From a virus, in IMG/VR virus record IMGVR_UViG_3300029286_003660, positions 1 through 20,435 of that record: a DNA stretch of 20,435 nucleotides. One strand, written 5' to 3'. Positions 11,950 through 19,251 of the stretch are shown here, piece after piece. Under the pieces are notes generated by a model. It worked only from the letters and a program-made list of their open reading frames with translations, made no database searches and was not told the origin of the DNA. How positions within the stretch are numbered: the stretch's first letter is position 1; each line of letters begins with the position of its first letter. The position numbers were made by a program, and so were the translations under genes.

Positions 11950-12711
11950 CTATGCCCATCTTGGTTGACCACTTGCGTTGATGGTGAGAACTTGACCTGC
12001 TGTCCCAGGAGCTATTCTTTTCCACGGGTCAGGGTCGGTTCCTTCGTAATAAAACATATCACCTGTCACCTGATTACTAATTTCCCAGATAGCTGTATCA
12101 GCGAGGTTGTTTAATTTAGTGTGCGTAACCTGTTCAGTAACTCCGAAGGTATAATTACGCCTAATCATCCTTGTGGCTAAGAACGGAACTCCACCTTCTA
12201 ATGTTCCGGTCAAAGTCAATTTCGCTGGAGAAACTGAAGAAGAAATATGAACTGAAGGATTATATAGGGTAAATGATAACGTTTCCCCTGGAACTACCAC
12301 AGAGTGTCCTATTACTACCGCATTGACCATAGCGGTCATATTTAGGGTAGTAGGAGTAACATTGATACCTATGCCATAAGTGGGAGCATTGAGTGTTGCT
12401 GTGAAGGTTAAAGTAGCTGGAGAAACGTCTACCGAAACTGAAGTTATGAAATTATCTACATAGAAAGTATTTGCACTATCCGCATTGGCTACTGTGATTA
12501 TGAATGTATCTATTGCGTTCTTGTCTGCGTCCGCTACCCCTGATATATCCCAAGCAATACTTTGCCACGCATTAGCACTTGTTATATTTGGTGTGATTTC
12601 GGTAGTAGTCCCGCCTGTATCGTGAATGCCGAATTTAAGATTAGACCCCGTCCTACTTGAGTAAACATCAAATCCGATAGTATTTACACCACTGAAGTCT
12701 TCGGCTGCCAT
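11950..12711 (-). CDS. Tail fibre / receptor-binding protein, C-terminal portion (253 aa)
   Basis: Three regions are visible. Residues 5-88 (FSGVNTIGFDVYSSRTGSNL ... GTTTEITPNITSANAWQSIA ... TFYVDNF) look like the second half of a carbohydrate-binding-like beta-sandwich whose first strands are in the upstream ORF. Residues 92-172 contain three similar beta repeats (SVDVSPATLTFTATL, INVTPTTLNMTAMV, SVSPAKLTLTGTL). Residues 185-253 are the module shared with the 76-aa and 197-aa fibre proteins (YTFGVTEQVTHTKLNNL ... PGTAGQVLTINASGQPRWA). The ATG at 12711 lacks a ribosome site, which again suggests an artificial or recoded split. Confidence 0.65.
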   Translation of the reverse strand: MAAEDFSGVNTIGFDVYSSRTGSNLKFGIHDTGGTTTEITPNITSANAWQSIAWDISGVADADKNAIDTFIITVANADSANTFYVDNFITSVSVDVSPATLTFTATLNAPTYGIGINVTPTTLNMTAMVNAVVIGHSVVVPGETLSFTLYNPSVHISSSVSPAKLTLTGTLEGGVPFLATRMIRRNYTFGVTEQVTHTKLNNLADTAIWEISNQVTGDMFYYEGTDPDPWKRIAPGTAGQVLTINASGQPRWA

Positions 12712-12712
12712 T

Positions 12713-13381
12713 TTAGAATGTCTTAGTTAAAGTTTTATTTAACGCTCCTGTAGTTGCTACTGCTTTTAGAGAATAACTCCCTTGTGTCTTGATTGTGGCT
12801 TCGGAGTAGGATTGGAGAGAATAGGATTGTACATAAACCTTGAAATACCTATTCCAACCCCACCCACCAGTCCATCCACCTACGGTATACCAATATGCTC
12901 CATAATAACCATAAGCGTTAAGTTTGGAAGACAGTGTCCAGTAAACATTAGTTGCTTGGTCAGGACAGGTTATTACTAACCAGTAAAGAGTTGAGGCATT
13001 AAGCGAAAACGGAGTTGCGAATGTTCCCTTAATTACAGTATTCTCTGCCGGAGGAGTTACTACAATAGAAGCATTAGCATCAGCTAAAGTGCCTGAAGGA
13101 ACACCTGAATTATCAGTCTCTATTCTAAATGTCCAGTTACCAGAGGGAGTTCCACTTGTTGAACCTCCCCTCCTAACTTCAACGGCAGTAACAACCAAAG
13201 TACCTGATAACTGAAAAGATTGACCGTAGTGCATTTGGTTAGTAGAACCCTTACCAAACGCATCATCGTTATCATAAGTTGTCTGTTGTTGGTCAACAGA
13301 CTCTCCAACAGACGCATTAGTTACATACGCCGCCTGTGCATTGGCGTCAGAGGAGTATTCCATAAAATCAATTTCGCTCAC
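12713..13381 (-). CDS. Tail fibre / appendage protein, N-terminal portion (222 aa)
   Basis: The start at GTG 13381 has GGAGG 4 nt upstream. A better AAAGGA-spaced ATG at 13406 opens MANYNWRS in another frame and would join this ORF by one base shift as MANYNWRSVSEIDFMEY. Residues 52-188 form a jelly-roll-like beta domain (YGQSFQLSGTLVVTAVEVRR, NWTFRIETDNSGVPSGTL, FSLNASTLYWLVITCPDQ) of the kind used in surface binding, with a Trp/Tyr/Gly-rich patch at about 150-180. The end (EATIKTQGSYSLKAVATTGA) begins another beta-sandwich that continues in the next ORF after a frame break. Confidence 0.65.
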   Translation of the reverse strand: MSEIDFMEYSSDANAQAAYVTNASVGESVDQQQTTYDNDDAFGKGSTNQMHYGQSFQLSGTLVVTAVEVRRGGSTSGTPSGNWTFRIETDNSGVPSGTLADANASIVVTPPAENTVIKGTFATPFSLNASTLYWLVITCPDQATNVYWTLSSKLNAYGYYGAYWYTVGGWTGGWGWNRYFKVYVQSYSLQSYSEATIKTQGSYSLKAVATTGALNKTLTKTF

Positions 13382-13415
13382 GTGACCTCCAATTGTAGTT
13401 TGCCATAGTTATCCT

Positions 13416-13844
13416 TTAAGAAAAACTAATAATTCCGTCTCCGTCCCAAATTATGGTAAACGTCCCAGAACTTACTGCCTTTGCCCCGCCAAAATCTATA
13501 GAGCAAATTAAGTTATCCGCAGAAGCGTCTACAGTTGTATCGTATAAAAGTGCATAGTAAGCTGTAAAAGTAGCAGTAGTCCAAGCAGTATCAGCAGCAT
13601 CAAATTTAATTGTAGCTGAAGAGCCGTCTACAGGAGTAAGCGTTTGTGTCCCTAATGTCGCCCCACCCTGTGTGTAACCAGTTGCTGTAGCTAATTCGTT
13701 AGTCGTAGAATAATTCCTTGAAGTTGCTGACAGATTGTAACTATTGTCATAAAGTGCTACCTTGATTGTGTCTCCACCACTCGCCAAGTTTACTTTCTTG
13801 GTGAGGACATTAGACTTGAAAATGTTAGAAACAAAACTCGCCAT
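13416..13844 (-). CDS. Phage tail/appendage beta-rich protein (142 aa)
   Basis: AAAGGAATAGTT precedes ATG 13844. The sequence starts MASFVSNIFKSNVLTKKVNL and follows a pattern seen in phage virion proteins: GGDTIKVALYDNSYNLSA, a TTNELATATGYTQGGATL-like loop, TIKFDAADTAWTTATFTAYY, ALLYDTT, then CSIDFGGAKAVSSGTFTIIW and a C-terminal DGDGIISFS. It appears complete, all beta, low in charge. The likely location is the tail fibre or baseplate region; the precise role is unknown. Confidence 0.7.
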   Translation of the reverse strand: MASFVSNIFKSNVLTKKVNLASGGDTIKVALYDNSYNLSATSRNYSTTNELATATGYTQGGATLGTQTLTPVDGSSATIKFDAADTAWTTATFTAYYALLYDTTVDASADNLICSIDFGGAKAVSSGTFTIIWDGDGIISFS

Positions 13845-13846
13845 AA

Positions 13847-14014
13847 CTATTCCTTTCCCTTTCCTAATTCCTGCTGTTTACCTTGTATTTTAAGACAAGG
13901 AACATAAATCTCCACATCAATACGACCATTCTTATGTTTAATCTCCCTACTCGTAGCTTTGACTATTCCGTTTTCGTCGCAATCTACTAACTTATCTCCT
14001 ATCTTTAGCAACAT
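13847..14014 (-). CDS. 55-aa hypothetical protein
   Basis: ATG 14014 has GGGAGT 6 nt upstream and overlaps the preceding small gene by 10 nt. The product (MLLKIGDKLVDCDENGIVKA, then IKHKNGRIDVEIYVPCLKIQ) looks like a small beta-barrel with two cysteines and a charged tail. Its last codons contain the AAAGGA site used by the next gene. No family recognised. Confidence 0.6.
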   Translation of the reverse strand: MLLKIGDKLVDCDENGIVKATSREIKHKNGRIDVEIYVPCLKIQGKQQELGKGKE

Positions 14015-14154
14015 AAAGTTACTCCCAATAATCCTATTAATGAACCATCGTGATTTATTTTTTTAGATTTAGCTTTTATTTCATAGTTTCCATCTTTGTC
14101 TTTAGGTGCTTCCTCGGAAACACCATCAAAATGTAAATATTTTTTCTGTGCCAT
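14005..14154 (-). CDS. 49-aa hypothetical protein
   Basis: ATG 14154 is chosen because AGGAGATAAA lies directly upstream; a longer in-frame start at 14247 would run through the 76-aa fibre-module gene in another frame. The product (MAQKKYLHFDGVSEEAPKDK ... NHDGSLIGLLGVTLCC) has a polar first half and a short hydrophobic end with two cysteines. Small proteins beginning this way occur among phage tail genes, but the function is unknown. Confidence 0.55.
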   Translation of the reverse strand: MAQKKYLHFDGVSEEAPKDKDGNYEIKAKSKKINHDGSLIGLLGVTLCC

Positions 14155-14162
14155 TTTATCTC

Positions 14163-14393
14163 CTATGGAGTAGCCCAAGTTGGGGCAGTAGCTCCGGCGT
14201 TCATAGTTAACACTTGTCCAACCGTTCCAGGAAGTAAAATTTTCCAATCAGTTCCATCGTAATAGCACATTGCTCCTACAGCTTGATTAGTTATTACCCA
14301 AGTGGCTAAGTCAACGAGGTTATGGAGCTTAGTATTAGTTATATTTTCTCTGTTAGAAAATGTTTGACCTTTAGTTATAGTAGGTGAACTCAT
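14163..14393 (-). CDS. Stand-alone tail-fibre module protein (76 aa)
   Basis: Nearly the whole protein is one copy of the module ending the 253-aa fibre protein: FSNRENITNTKLHNLVDLAT, NQAVGAMCYYDGTDWKILLP, GTVGQVLTMNAGATAPTWA aligned to EQVTHTKLNNLADTAIW, NQVTGDMFYYEGTDPDPWK, GTAGQVLTINASGQPRWA. The YYxGTxWK and PGTxGQVLTxN pieces are widespread in phage fibre proteins, where they form a short beta-knot next to a trimer stem. It starts right after the TAG of the 197-aa fibre gene, so the two are probably made together. Confidence 0.75.
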   Translation of the reverse strand: MSSPTITKGQTFSNRENITNTKLHNLVDLATWVITNQAVGAMCYYDGTDWKILLPGTVGQVLTMNAGATAPTWATP

Positions 14394-14987
14394 CTATGCC
14401 GTCCTCTCCCACATATAGACCACCAAGTATGGTTGGAGATTATTATGTGCTGTTCCACTTCCCGTTGAGTTAATAGTAGCTGTGTTTGTAGAACCACCAT
14501 AACCCCAAGTTGCTCCAGCTCCTGCAACACCGCTTCCATATACTGTCATAGTGTGCGAGTGGGATGGCATTTCTGCTTCAGTTAGGGTGTGCGTTGCTTC
14601 TCCACCTGTAGTTCCTGCTGTATATCCACCACCAGCTCCCAATAAAACTCTTCCCTCACCCAAAGCACTCCAAGTTCCAAAACCTAAAGTTGAACTTGGG
14701 TTGGTAGCCACTGTAGAAATATGAACTGAACCTACTGGATAAGCTCCAGATATATCAACTGTTAAATTAGCCGATGGTATCTTTCCCGCTCCCGCAACTA
14801 TGTTGGCAAGCCCAGTTAATTTACTTCCATCTATGTCAGCTAACTTAGATGTAGCAATAGAAGCCGCAGAGTCTATGTCAGCATTAACTATTGCAGTAAC
14901 GGTCGCAGAATCAACTAACGAATGTAACTTTGCGTTAGTAACTTGTTCCGTTGCCCCGAAAGTATATCCTTTTGTAAGAGTAGCCAA
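14394..14987 (-). CDS. Tail fibre with tail-collar-like tip (197 aa)
   Basis: The start is TTG 14987 with AAGGAG 7 nt upstream. Residues 4-28 (LTKGYTFGATEQVTNAKLHS) are the attachment module shared with two other fibre ORFs. Residues 30-80 are a short-repeat stem (DIDSAASIATSKLADIDGSK). Residues 84-197 form a collar/MdpB-like tip: GAYPVGSVHIS, FGTWSALGEGRVLLGAGGG, GGEATHTLTEAEMPSHSH with P-S-H143-S-H145, and NNLQPYLVVYMWERTA. Such HxH tips bind a metal in trimeric fibres. It is a likely host-recognition component. Confidence 0.8.
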   Translation of the reverse strand: MATLTKGYTFGATEQVTNAKLHSLVDSATVTAIVNADIDSAASIATSKLADIDGSKLTGLANIVAGAGKIPSANLTVDISGAYPVGSVHISTVATNPSSTLGFGTWSALGEGRVLLGAGGGYTAGTTGGEATHTLTEAEMPSHSHTMTVYGSGVAGAGATWGYGGSTNTATINSTGSGTAHNNLQPYLVVYMWERTA

Positions 14988-14988
14988 T

Positions 14989-15264
14989 TTAATTCTCCTT
15001 CATAATACTTACTAATTCAAGTTCTGCTTTATAGAATTTATCAATACTTTCAGATTTTCCAGTAAGGGTAACGTAATCTGTCATATTAGTATTGTCTTTA
15101 TAGTGTTCAACTAAATCCCACTCTTTATCTTTATGTTTAAATTTTAATTCAAACTTTTTAAACGTATGGTCGGGGTTAGTTTCATACCTAATCCATATTT
15201 CAGGTTTGATGTGATAACTTGAATCAAATAAATCTTCCCTTACTAAATCTCTTTGCCAATCCAT
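14989..15264 (-). CDS. Hypothetical 91-aa protein
   Basis: ATG 15264 has GAGGT 4 nt upstream and directly follows the stop of the 533-aa tail gene. It is acidic and aromatic (IKPEIWIRYETNPDHTFKKF, DKEWDLVEHYKDNTNMTDYV), probably a small alpha/beta domain. It sits between the nozzle gene and the fibre cassette, so a fibre attachment or accessory role is possible; there is no direct evidence. Confidence 0.65.
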   Translation of the reverse strand: MDWQRDLVREDLFDSSYHIKPEIWIRYETNPDHTFKKFELKFKHKDKEWDLVEHYKDNTNMTDYVTLTGKSESIDKFYKAELELVSIMKEN

Positions 15265-16866
15265 TTATACCTCATCCTGGTAGGTTAAAGCATAGGTAAT
15301 TATAGAACGTTCTAAGACTGTTATATCGTCTGAACCATTAACAGCATTGTGTTGTATTTTTAGTCGTATTTGATTCCATTCACCCAAATTATCTAAATGG
15401 AATTCTTCAGTTATAACATTAGCACTCGCTAAGTCAAATGGAAGATTAACGGGTAAGGTTGGAGAATTACCTTGTAATGCTATTGAACCTAACGTTTCAT
15501 AAGCTCCATCATCTATTGAAGCAGATATAGTTAAAGTATAATCACCTGAAGATAATGCTTTAATCCTTACTATTCCTCCGGATTTCTTAACAAGAGGTTG
15601 ACCACAATCCTCTTTGCGACCCTCCTCTTGGTAGTTTATTGCTGTGCCATCAGTAATTGTACTTCCCTCATCCGTATATCCATACCAAGCCCTATAAACC
15701 TTTCCGTCTGCGTGTTGTCCGTAGTAAAGTCTTTCTTCTCCACCGACTTTATACTTTACCCAGTTACGTGGTTCCCAACCAGTTATAATCATAAATGATT
15801 TAGTAGCAGGATAATAAACCCAGGTATCAAAGGTTGACGCTCCAGTTGGAACACCTATGAAAATCTTATTATCAAAGTATTCCATAGTTAGACGGTCAAT
15901 ATAAGCCCAATTTATTGAATCAAATTCTGTTTTAAGATTATAAGATAATGGATAATCAGTTCCAGCCTGGAGTTTATCCTGGACAGTTCTCATTAACGCC
16001 CTAAATCCGTCTTGGGCGAAATAATAAATATCATCTCCGGCATTTACCCAACCCTTCTTGCTTACTACCCCACGATTAGTTACTAATGGTTCAGGTTTAT
16101 CTGTTACTGCTGGTGTAGCACTTGGGGCAAGACCCCAAATAGCGTCTTTACCCATAACAATCATTCCTGTATCACGAGTGGGTACTATACCCCTCTCTTG
16201 ACCAACAGGAACACGATACCAATTAGTTACATTATCAAAAGCAGTAGAATAATCACTATCGTAAGCATCAGAGAAAAACAACTGGTCGTTCTTTAATATC
16301 CATATTCTATTACCATACCAAGACATTACTGTGGAAATGGGAGGAGAAGCAGAAGCTCCCGTAGCTGAACCCAAGTCTTGGATAGCCCAAACATCAGAAC
16401 TATTCTTGTGAAGTCTTTTGATTGTATCAGTTCCATTGGAAACTAAAATAATGTCGTCAGGAACAAGATCACTTTCCTTTGCTGATAATATGTTAACATC
16501 GGTTTGTCCTGTGGTAAAAGCACTCGCTGTGGCGGAAAGAAAACTTCCTGAACCTAACCACTCCCATAGGTTTATATCATCATAGACAACTAATGAATCA
16601 GTATATCCTTGCCTGTCATAACTATGTAAATCAGCAAATGTAGTAGAACCTAAGTCATTGCCTATTAACACTGAACCAGGACGCTTAGTAGACTGTCCAG
16701 CAGTTCCTATGTCGGCATTATAAAGTACGGTAACCTGATTTTCGGCTATCAAACTCCCGTGCTGTTTAGAGTTTACACCTCCAGAGATGTCCCTGCGAAC
16801 AACAAATATTTGTGCGTCGTCAGGAGATTTAACTGAAGATAATAATCTTATGTCTTTAATACTCAT
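15265..16866 (-). CDS. Tail nozzle / stabilisation protein (P22 gp10 / T7 gp12-like), 533 aa
   Basis: The layout is typical of podoviral beta-propeller tail proteins. The N-terminus carries DISGGVNSKQHGSLIAENQV, then a run of blades such as FADLHSYDRQGYTDSLVVYD, STVMSWYGNRIWILKNDQLF with FSD, and TDKPEPLVTNRGVVSKKGWV with YYFAQDGFRAL, where the RGVVSKKG segment is characteristic. The C-terminus is a beta domain (RIKALSSGDYTLTISASIDD). It would cap the tail below the adaptor. It begins one base inside the adaptor's stop (TAATG). Length and gene order fit; exact family membership is inferred. Confidence 0.75.
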   Translation of the reverse strand: MSIKDIRLLSSVKSPDDAQIFVVRRDISGGVNSKQHGSLIAENQVTVLYNADIGTAGQSTKRPGSVLIGNDLGSTTFADLHSYDRQGYTDSLVVYDDINLWEWLGSGSFLSATASAFTTGQTDVNILSAKESDLVPDDIILVSNGTDTIKRLHKNSSDVWAIQDLGSATGASASPPISTVMSWYGNRIWILKNDQLFFSDAYDSDYSTAFDNVTNWYRVPVGQERGIVPTRDTGMIVMGKDAIWGLAPSATPAVTDKPEPLVTNRGVVSKKGWVNAGDDIYYFAQDGFRALMRTVQDKLQAGTDYPLSYNLKTEFDSINWAYIDRLTMEYFDNKIFIGVPTGASTFDTWVYYPATKSFMIITGWEPRNWVKYKVGGEERLYYGQHADGKVYRAWYGYTDEGSTITDGTAINYQEEGRKEDCGQPLVKKSGGIVRIKALSSGDYTLTISASIDDGAYETLGSIALQGNSPTLPVNLPFDLASANVITEEFHLDNLGEWNQIRLKIQHNAVNGSDDITVLERSIITYALTYQDEV

Positions 16867-17789
16867 TAAATTATGCCCTCATCACGACTTAAAGCCTCCG
16901 GCTGGAATTGATGGACTATTCCAGGCTGAGCGACTTCTCTGTGTATTCTATCGGATTTCATTATTTGATATTGAGTTTCGCAGACATTTGCCTTAGAACC
17001 CTGTCTTTTATATCTCCAGGCATCAGACTGTGCACCCATCTCTATAATATCTTCTATATCTTCAATTACTGGATAATCATAGGTTTGTGATAAAGGGGTT
17101 ATCTTGCGTTTAGTTCTTAGCTTTATAGTTACCGCACCGCTGGGAACTGGATAAAGATTAAGTATTTTATATCTGCTAACAAGAGTTTCAGGAGACATAA
17201 CCGCCCTAACCGTACTTCCATCATTGTCATATAAGGTAATCTTTCCAGCCGTTGATGTAGATTTGGAAAATCCAAGAACTTGGGTATATGTATTCGAAGC
17301 TGTTACTGCTGTAGTTCCATTACAGGTTAAACTCTCATATACTTCTCCAGCGGTAGAACTTAATCCCCTTAATAGAATAGTCTGCGTAGTATCACTAGCT
17401 GAAGAACTTTTTATAATTAATTTCTGTCCAGTTTCCGGCTGTGAAGCAGCTACATCGCTTACTAAAAAGCAAGTATCTGGTGAACCCGTGTCTGTTAAAG
17501 CATCTCCATAGTTCTGAAGAAAGTCTTGTTCGGTTACTATATTTATAGGACAATCATTAGTTATATCCACGGCATAGATAAGTCTTTCTGTATTCTCATC
17601 AAACGCATAGGCAGAAGTATTAGCTGTGGTAGTTAAACTCTGGTTATGATAAAGTTGTTCCCAATCATAACTATTAATTATATCTCTATATCTATTATTT
17701 ACCCAGAGTCCGACTATGGTTGAAAAGGCAGAAGAAGTGTCCTGCACATATGAACCAACATTTGCTTTTATTACTGAAAAACTTTTCAT
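16866..17789 (-). CDS. Head-tail adaptor (gp11/gp4-type), 307 aa
   Basis: AGGAG precedes ATG 17789. The N-terminal helix pair ending VNNRYRDIINSYDWEQLYH and the C-terminal LRTKRKITPLSQTYDYPVIE with a helix EMGAQSDAWRYKRQG are the ring-forming elements of podoviral adaptors. Between them lies an inserted beta domain, about residues 110-205 (QKLIIKSSSASDTTQTILLR, ITLYDNDGSTVRAVM). The protein should join portal to nozzle. Being next to the nozzle gene, which it overlaps by one base, supports this. The insertion makes it longer than the T7 gp11 form. Confidence 0.75.
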   Translation of the reverse strand: MKSFSVIKANVGSYVQDTSSAFSTIVGLWVNNRYRDIINSYDWEQLYHNQSLTTTANTSAYAFDENTERLIYAVDITNDCPINIVTEQDFLQNYGDALTDTGSPDTCFLVSDVAASQPETGQKLIIKSSSASDTTQTILLRGLSSTAGEVYESLTCNGTTAVTASNTYTQVLGFSKSTSTAGKITLYDNDGSTVRAVMSPETLVSRYKILNLYPVPSGAVTIKLRTKRKITPLSQTYDYPVIEDIEDIIEMGAQSDAWRYKRQGSKANVCETQYQIMKSDRIHREVAQPGIVHQFQPEALSRDEGII

Positions 17790-17797
17790 AAAAACTC

Positions 17798-18244
17798 CTA
17801 TTGTATGTGAAACTGAAAATTACATTTAGGACACTGGATAACTTGATAGTGGTGATTATGAGAAATCAACATCAAATTTTCAGGTCTATTATCGTCTTTA
17901 ATACCATTTTTATGGTGGACATCTTCTTCTTTGGTTAAGTATCTTCCAATAATTTTTTCCATTACCAATCTATGCTCTAACACATAGCCCCCACCACCCT
18001 TACCATTTCTTTTGGCAAATGGATGCTTAGGGCAATATGTAAAAATATATCCATCTCTTTTAGTAGTATATTTTCCACCTTTCCAGTGGGGACTATCTTC
18101 TCCCTTTGGGAATACTCTACCTTTTGAAGCATTACCTATATTTATTTTTACCTGTTCAAGTAAGACTGGATTTTTCTTTGTTTTTTCCCACCATTCTTTT
18201 CTTATTTGGGACATCTTTTGTTTATATTCTTCCGTATGTTTCAT
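17798..18244 (-). CDS. HNH homing-type endonuclease (148 aa)
   Basis: ATG 18244 is used because of its ATGA overlap with the sugar-enzyme gene; an in-frame ATG 12 bases earlier is less likely. The N-terminus ([19 protein letters not shown]) resembles a NUMOD3-type DNA-recognition element. The HNH_3 core is at residues 90-125: [37 protein letters not shown] with H110-H111, N113 and N123. A C138-x2-C141 zinc knuckle follows. The gene sits between two unrelated operon genes, as expected of a mobile homing endonuclease. Confidence 0.85.
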   Translation of the reverse strand: MKHTEEYKQKMSQIRKEWWEKTKKNPVLLEQVKINIGNASKGRVFPKGEDSPHWKGGKYTTKRDGYIFTYCPKHPFAKRNGKGGGGYVLEHRLVMEKIIGRYLTKEEDVHHKNGIKDDNRPENLMLISHNHHYQVIQCPKCNFQFHIQ

Positions 18245-19251
18245 AAACCTAACCATTCCTTATTTTCCATATACCAATTTACAGTTCTCATTAAAGATAA
18301 ATCAAAGCCTATCGGGTGTATCCATCCTAACTCACCCAACTTTTCTCCATTTAAACCATAATGTAAATCGTGCCCCTTCCTCAAACTGTGTGCATCTACT
18401 AATTTATATTTCAATGGTTCATTTAATATTTCTGAAACTTTCTGAGCCAATTCTAAATTACTGATTCTTCTTTCCCCAACTATATTAAATCTTTCTGGTT
18501 TACCATAATCAGGGTAAAATTTCACCATACAGTTTTTTAGTAAAAACAATATTGCGTCTGCGTGGTTACGTGCGTGTATCCAGTATCTTGAACCAGCCTT
18601 AGTCAGTTCTTGATTTGCGTGTATATCTAAAACCTCACCACTTAAAATCTTCTTTATAACCATTGGTAAAAACTTTTCAGGGTCTTGCATTTCTGCAAAA
18701 TTATTCATAGTATTGGTTAGAATAACTGGAACCCCATAAGTTCTCCAATATGAAATAGCTATTGCTTCCTGACTTGCCTTTGAAGCTGAATAGGGATTTG
18801 ATGGTAATATAGTATCCCATTCTCTGTGTGCCGTAAATTCATCTGTTGCACCATACGATTCATCAGTCCCTATCTGAATAAACTTCTCTGGTTTTATCTC
18901 CCTTGCCAGTTCAAGCATATTAAGGACTACTGCCACATTATTTTTAACAAAATCTACTGGGTCTGTTATAGACCTTTCTACGTGAGATTCAGACGCAAGA
19001 TTAACGATATAATCCACCTTACCAATTTTATGTTTCAATATACTTGAAAAAGGTGCAGTTAAATCGTGTGTTAATATCTTTACCCTTGATTTATTATCTT
19101 GATAATGTTTATTCTGAGTTATTCTTTCCGAAATACCCTTGTGATTCCAACTATCTGTTCCAATTATTTCCCAATCGGTATTTAATAAAAAGTGAGATAA
19201 AAAATGGCTCCCAATAAAACCACCAATACCACTCAAGAATATTTTTTTCAT
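18241..19251 (-). CDS. NAD-dependent sugar-nucleotide dehydratase/epimerase (RmlB-like), 336 aa
   Basis: GGAG precedes ATG 19251. The extended SDR fold is complete: nucleotide loop G8-x2-G11-x2-G14, then T129-D130-E131 (IGTDESYG) and Y154-x3-K158 (NPYSASKAS). The acid pair after Thr is the mark of 4,6-dehydratases such as RmlB, rather than of plain epimerases. [19 protein letters not shown] matches the substrate-facing region. It likely converts an NDP-hexose to a 4-keto-6-deoxy form. With the coupled aminotransferase it could make an amino-sugar for a virion, host surface or DNA modification. Confidence 0.85.
   Translation of the reverse strand: MKKIFLSGIGGFIGSHFLSHFLLNTDWEIIGTDSWNHKGISERITQNKHYQDNKSRVKILTHDLTAPFSSILKHKIGKVDYIVNLASESHVERSITDPVDFVKNNVAVVLNMLELAREIKPEKFIQIGTDESYGATDEFTAHREWDTILPSNPYSASKASQEAIAISYWRTYGVPVILTNTMNNFAEMQDPEKFLPMVIKKILSGEVLDIHANQELTKAGSRYWIHARNHADAILFLLKNCMVKFYPDYGKPERFNIVGERRISNLELAQKVSEILNEPLKYKLVDAHSLRKGHDLHYGLNGEKLGELGWIHPIGFDLSLMRTVNWYMENKEWLGL

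Noticed and set aside
14155-14247. N-terminal extension of the 49-aa gene
   Set aside because: It covers the conserved end of the 76-aa fibre module in another frame; AGGAGATAAA marks ATG 14154.
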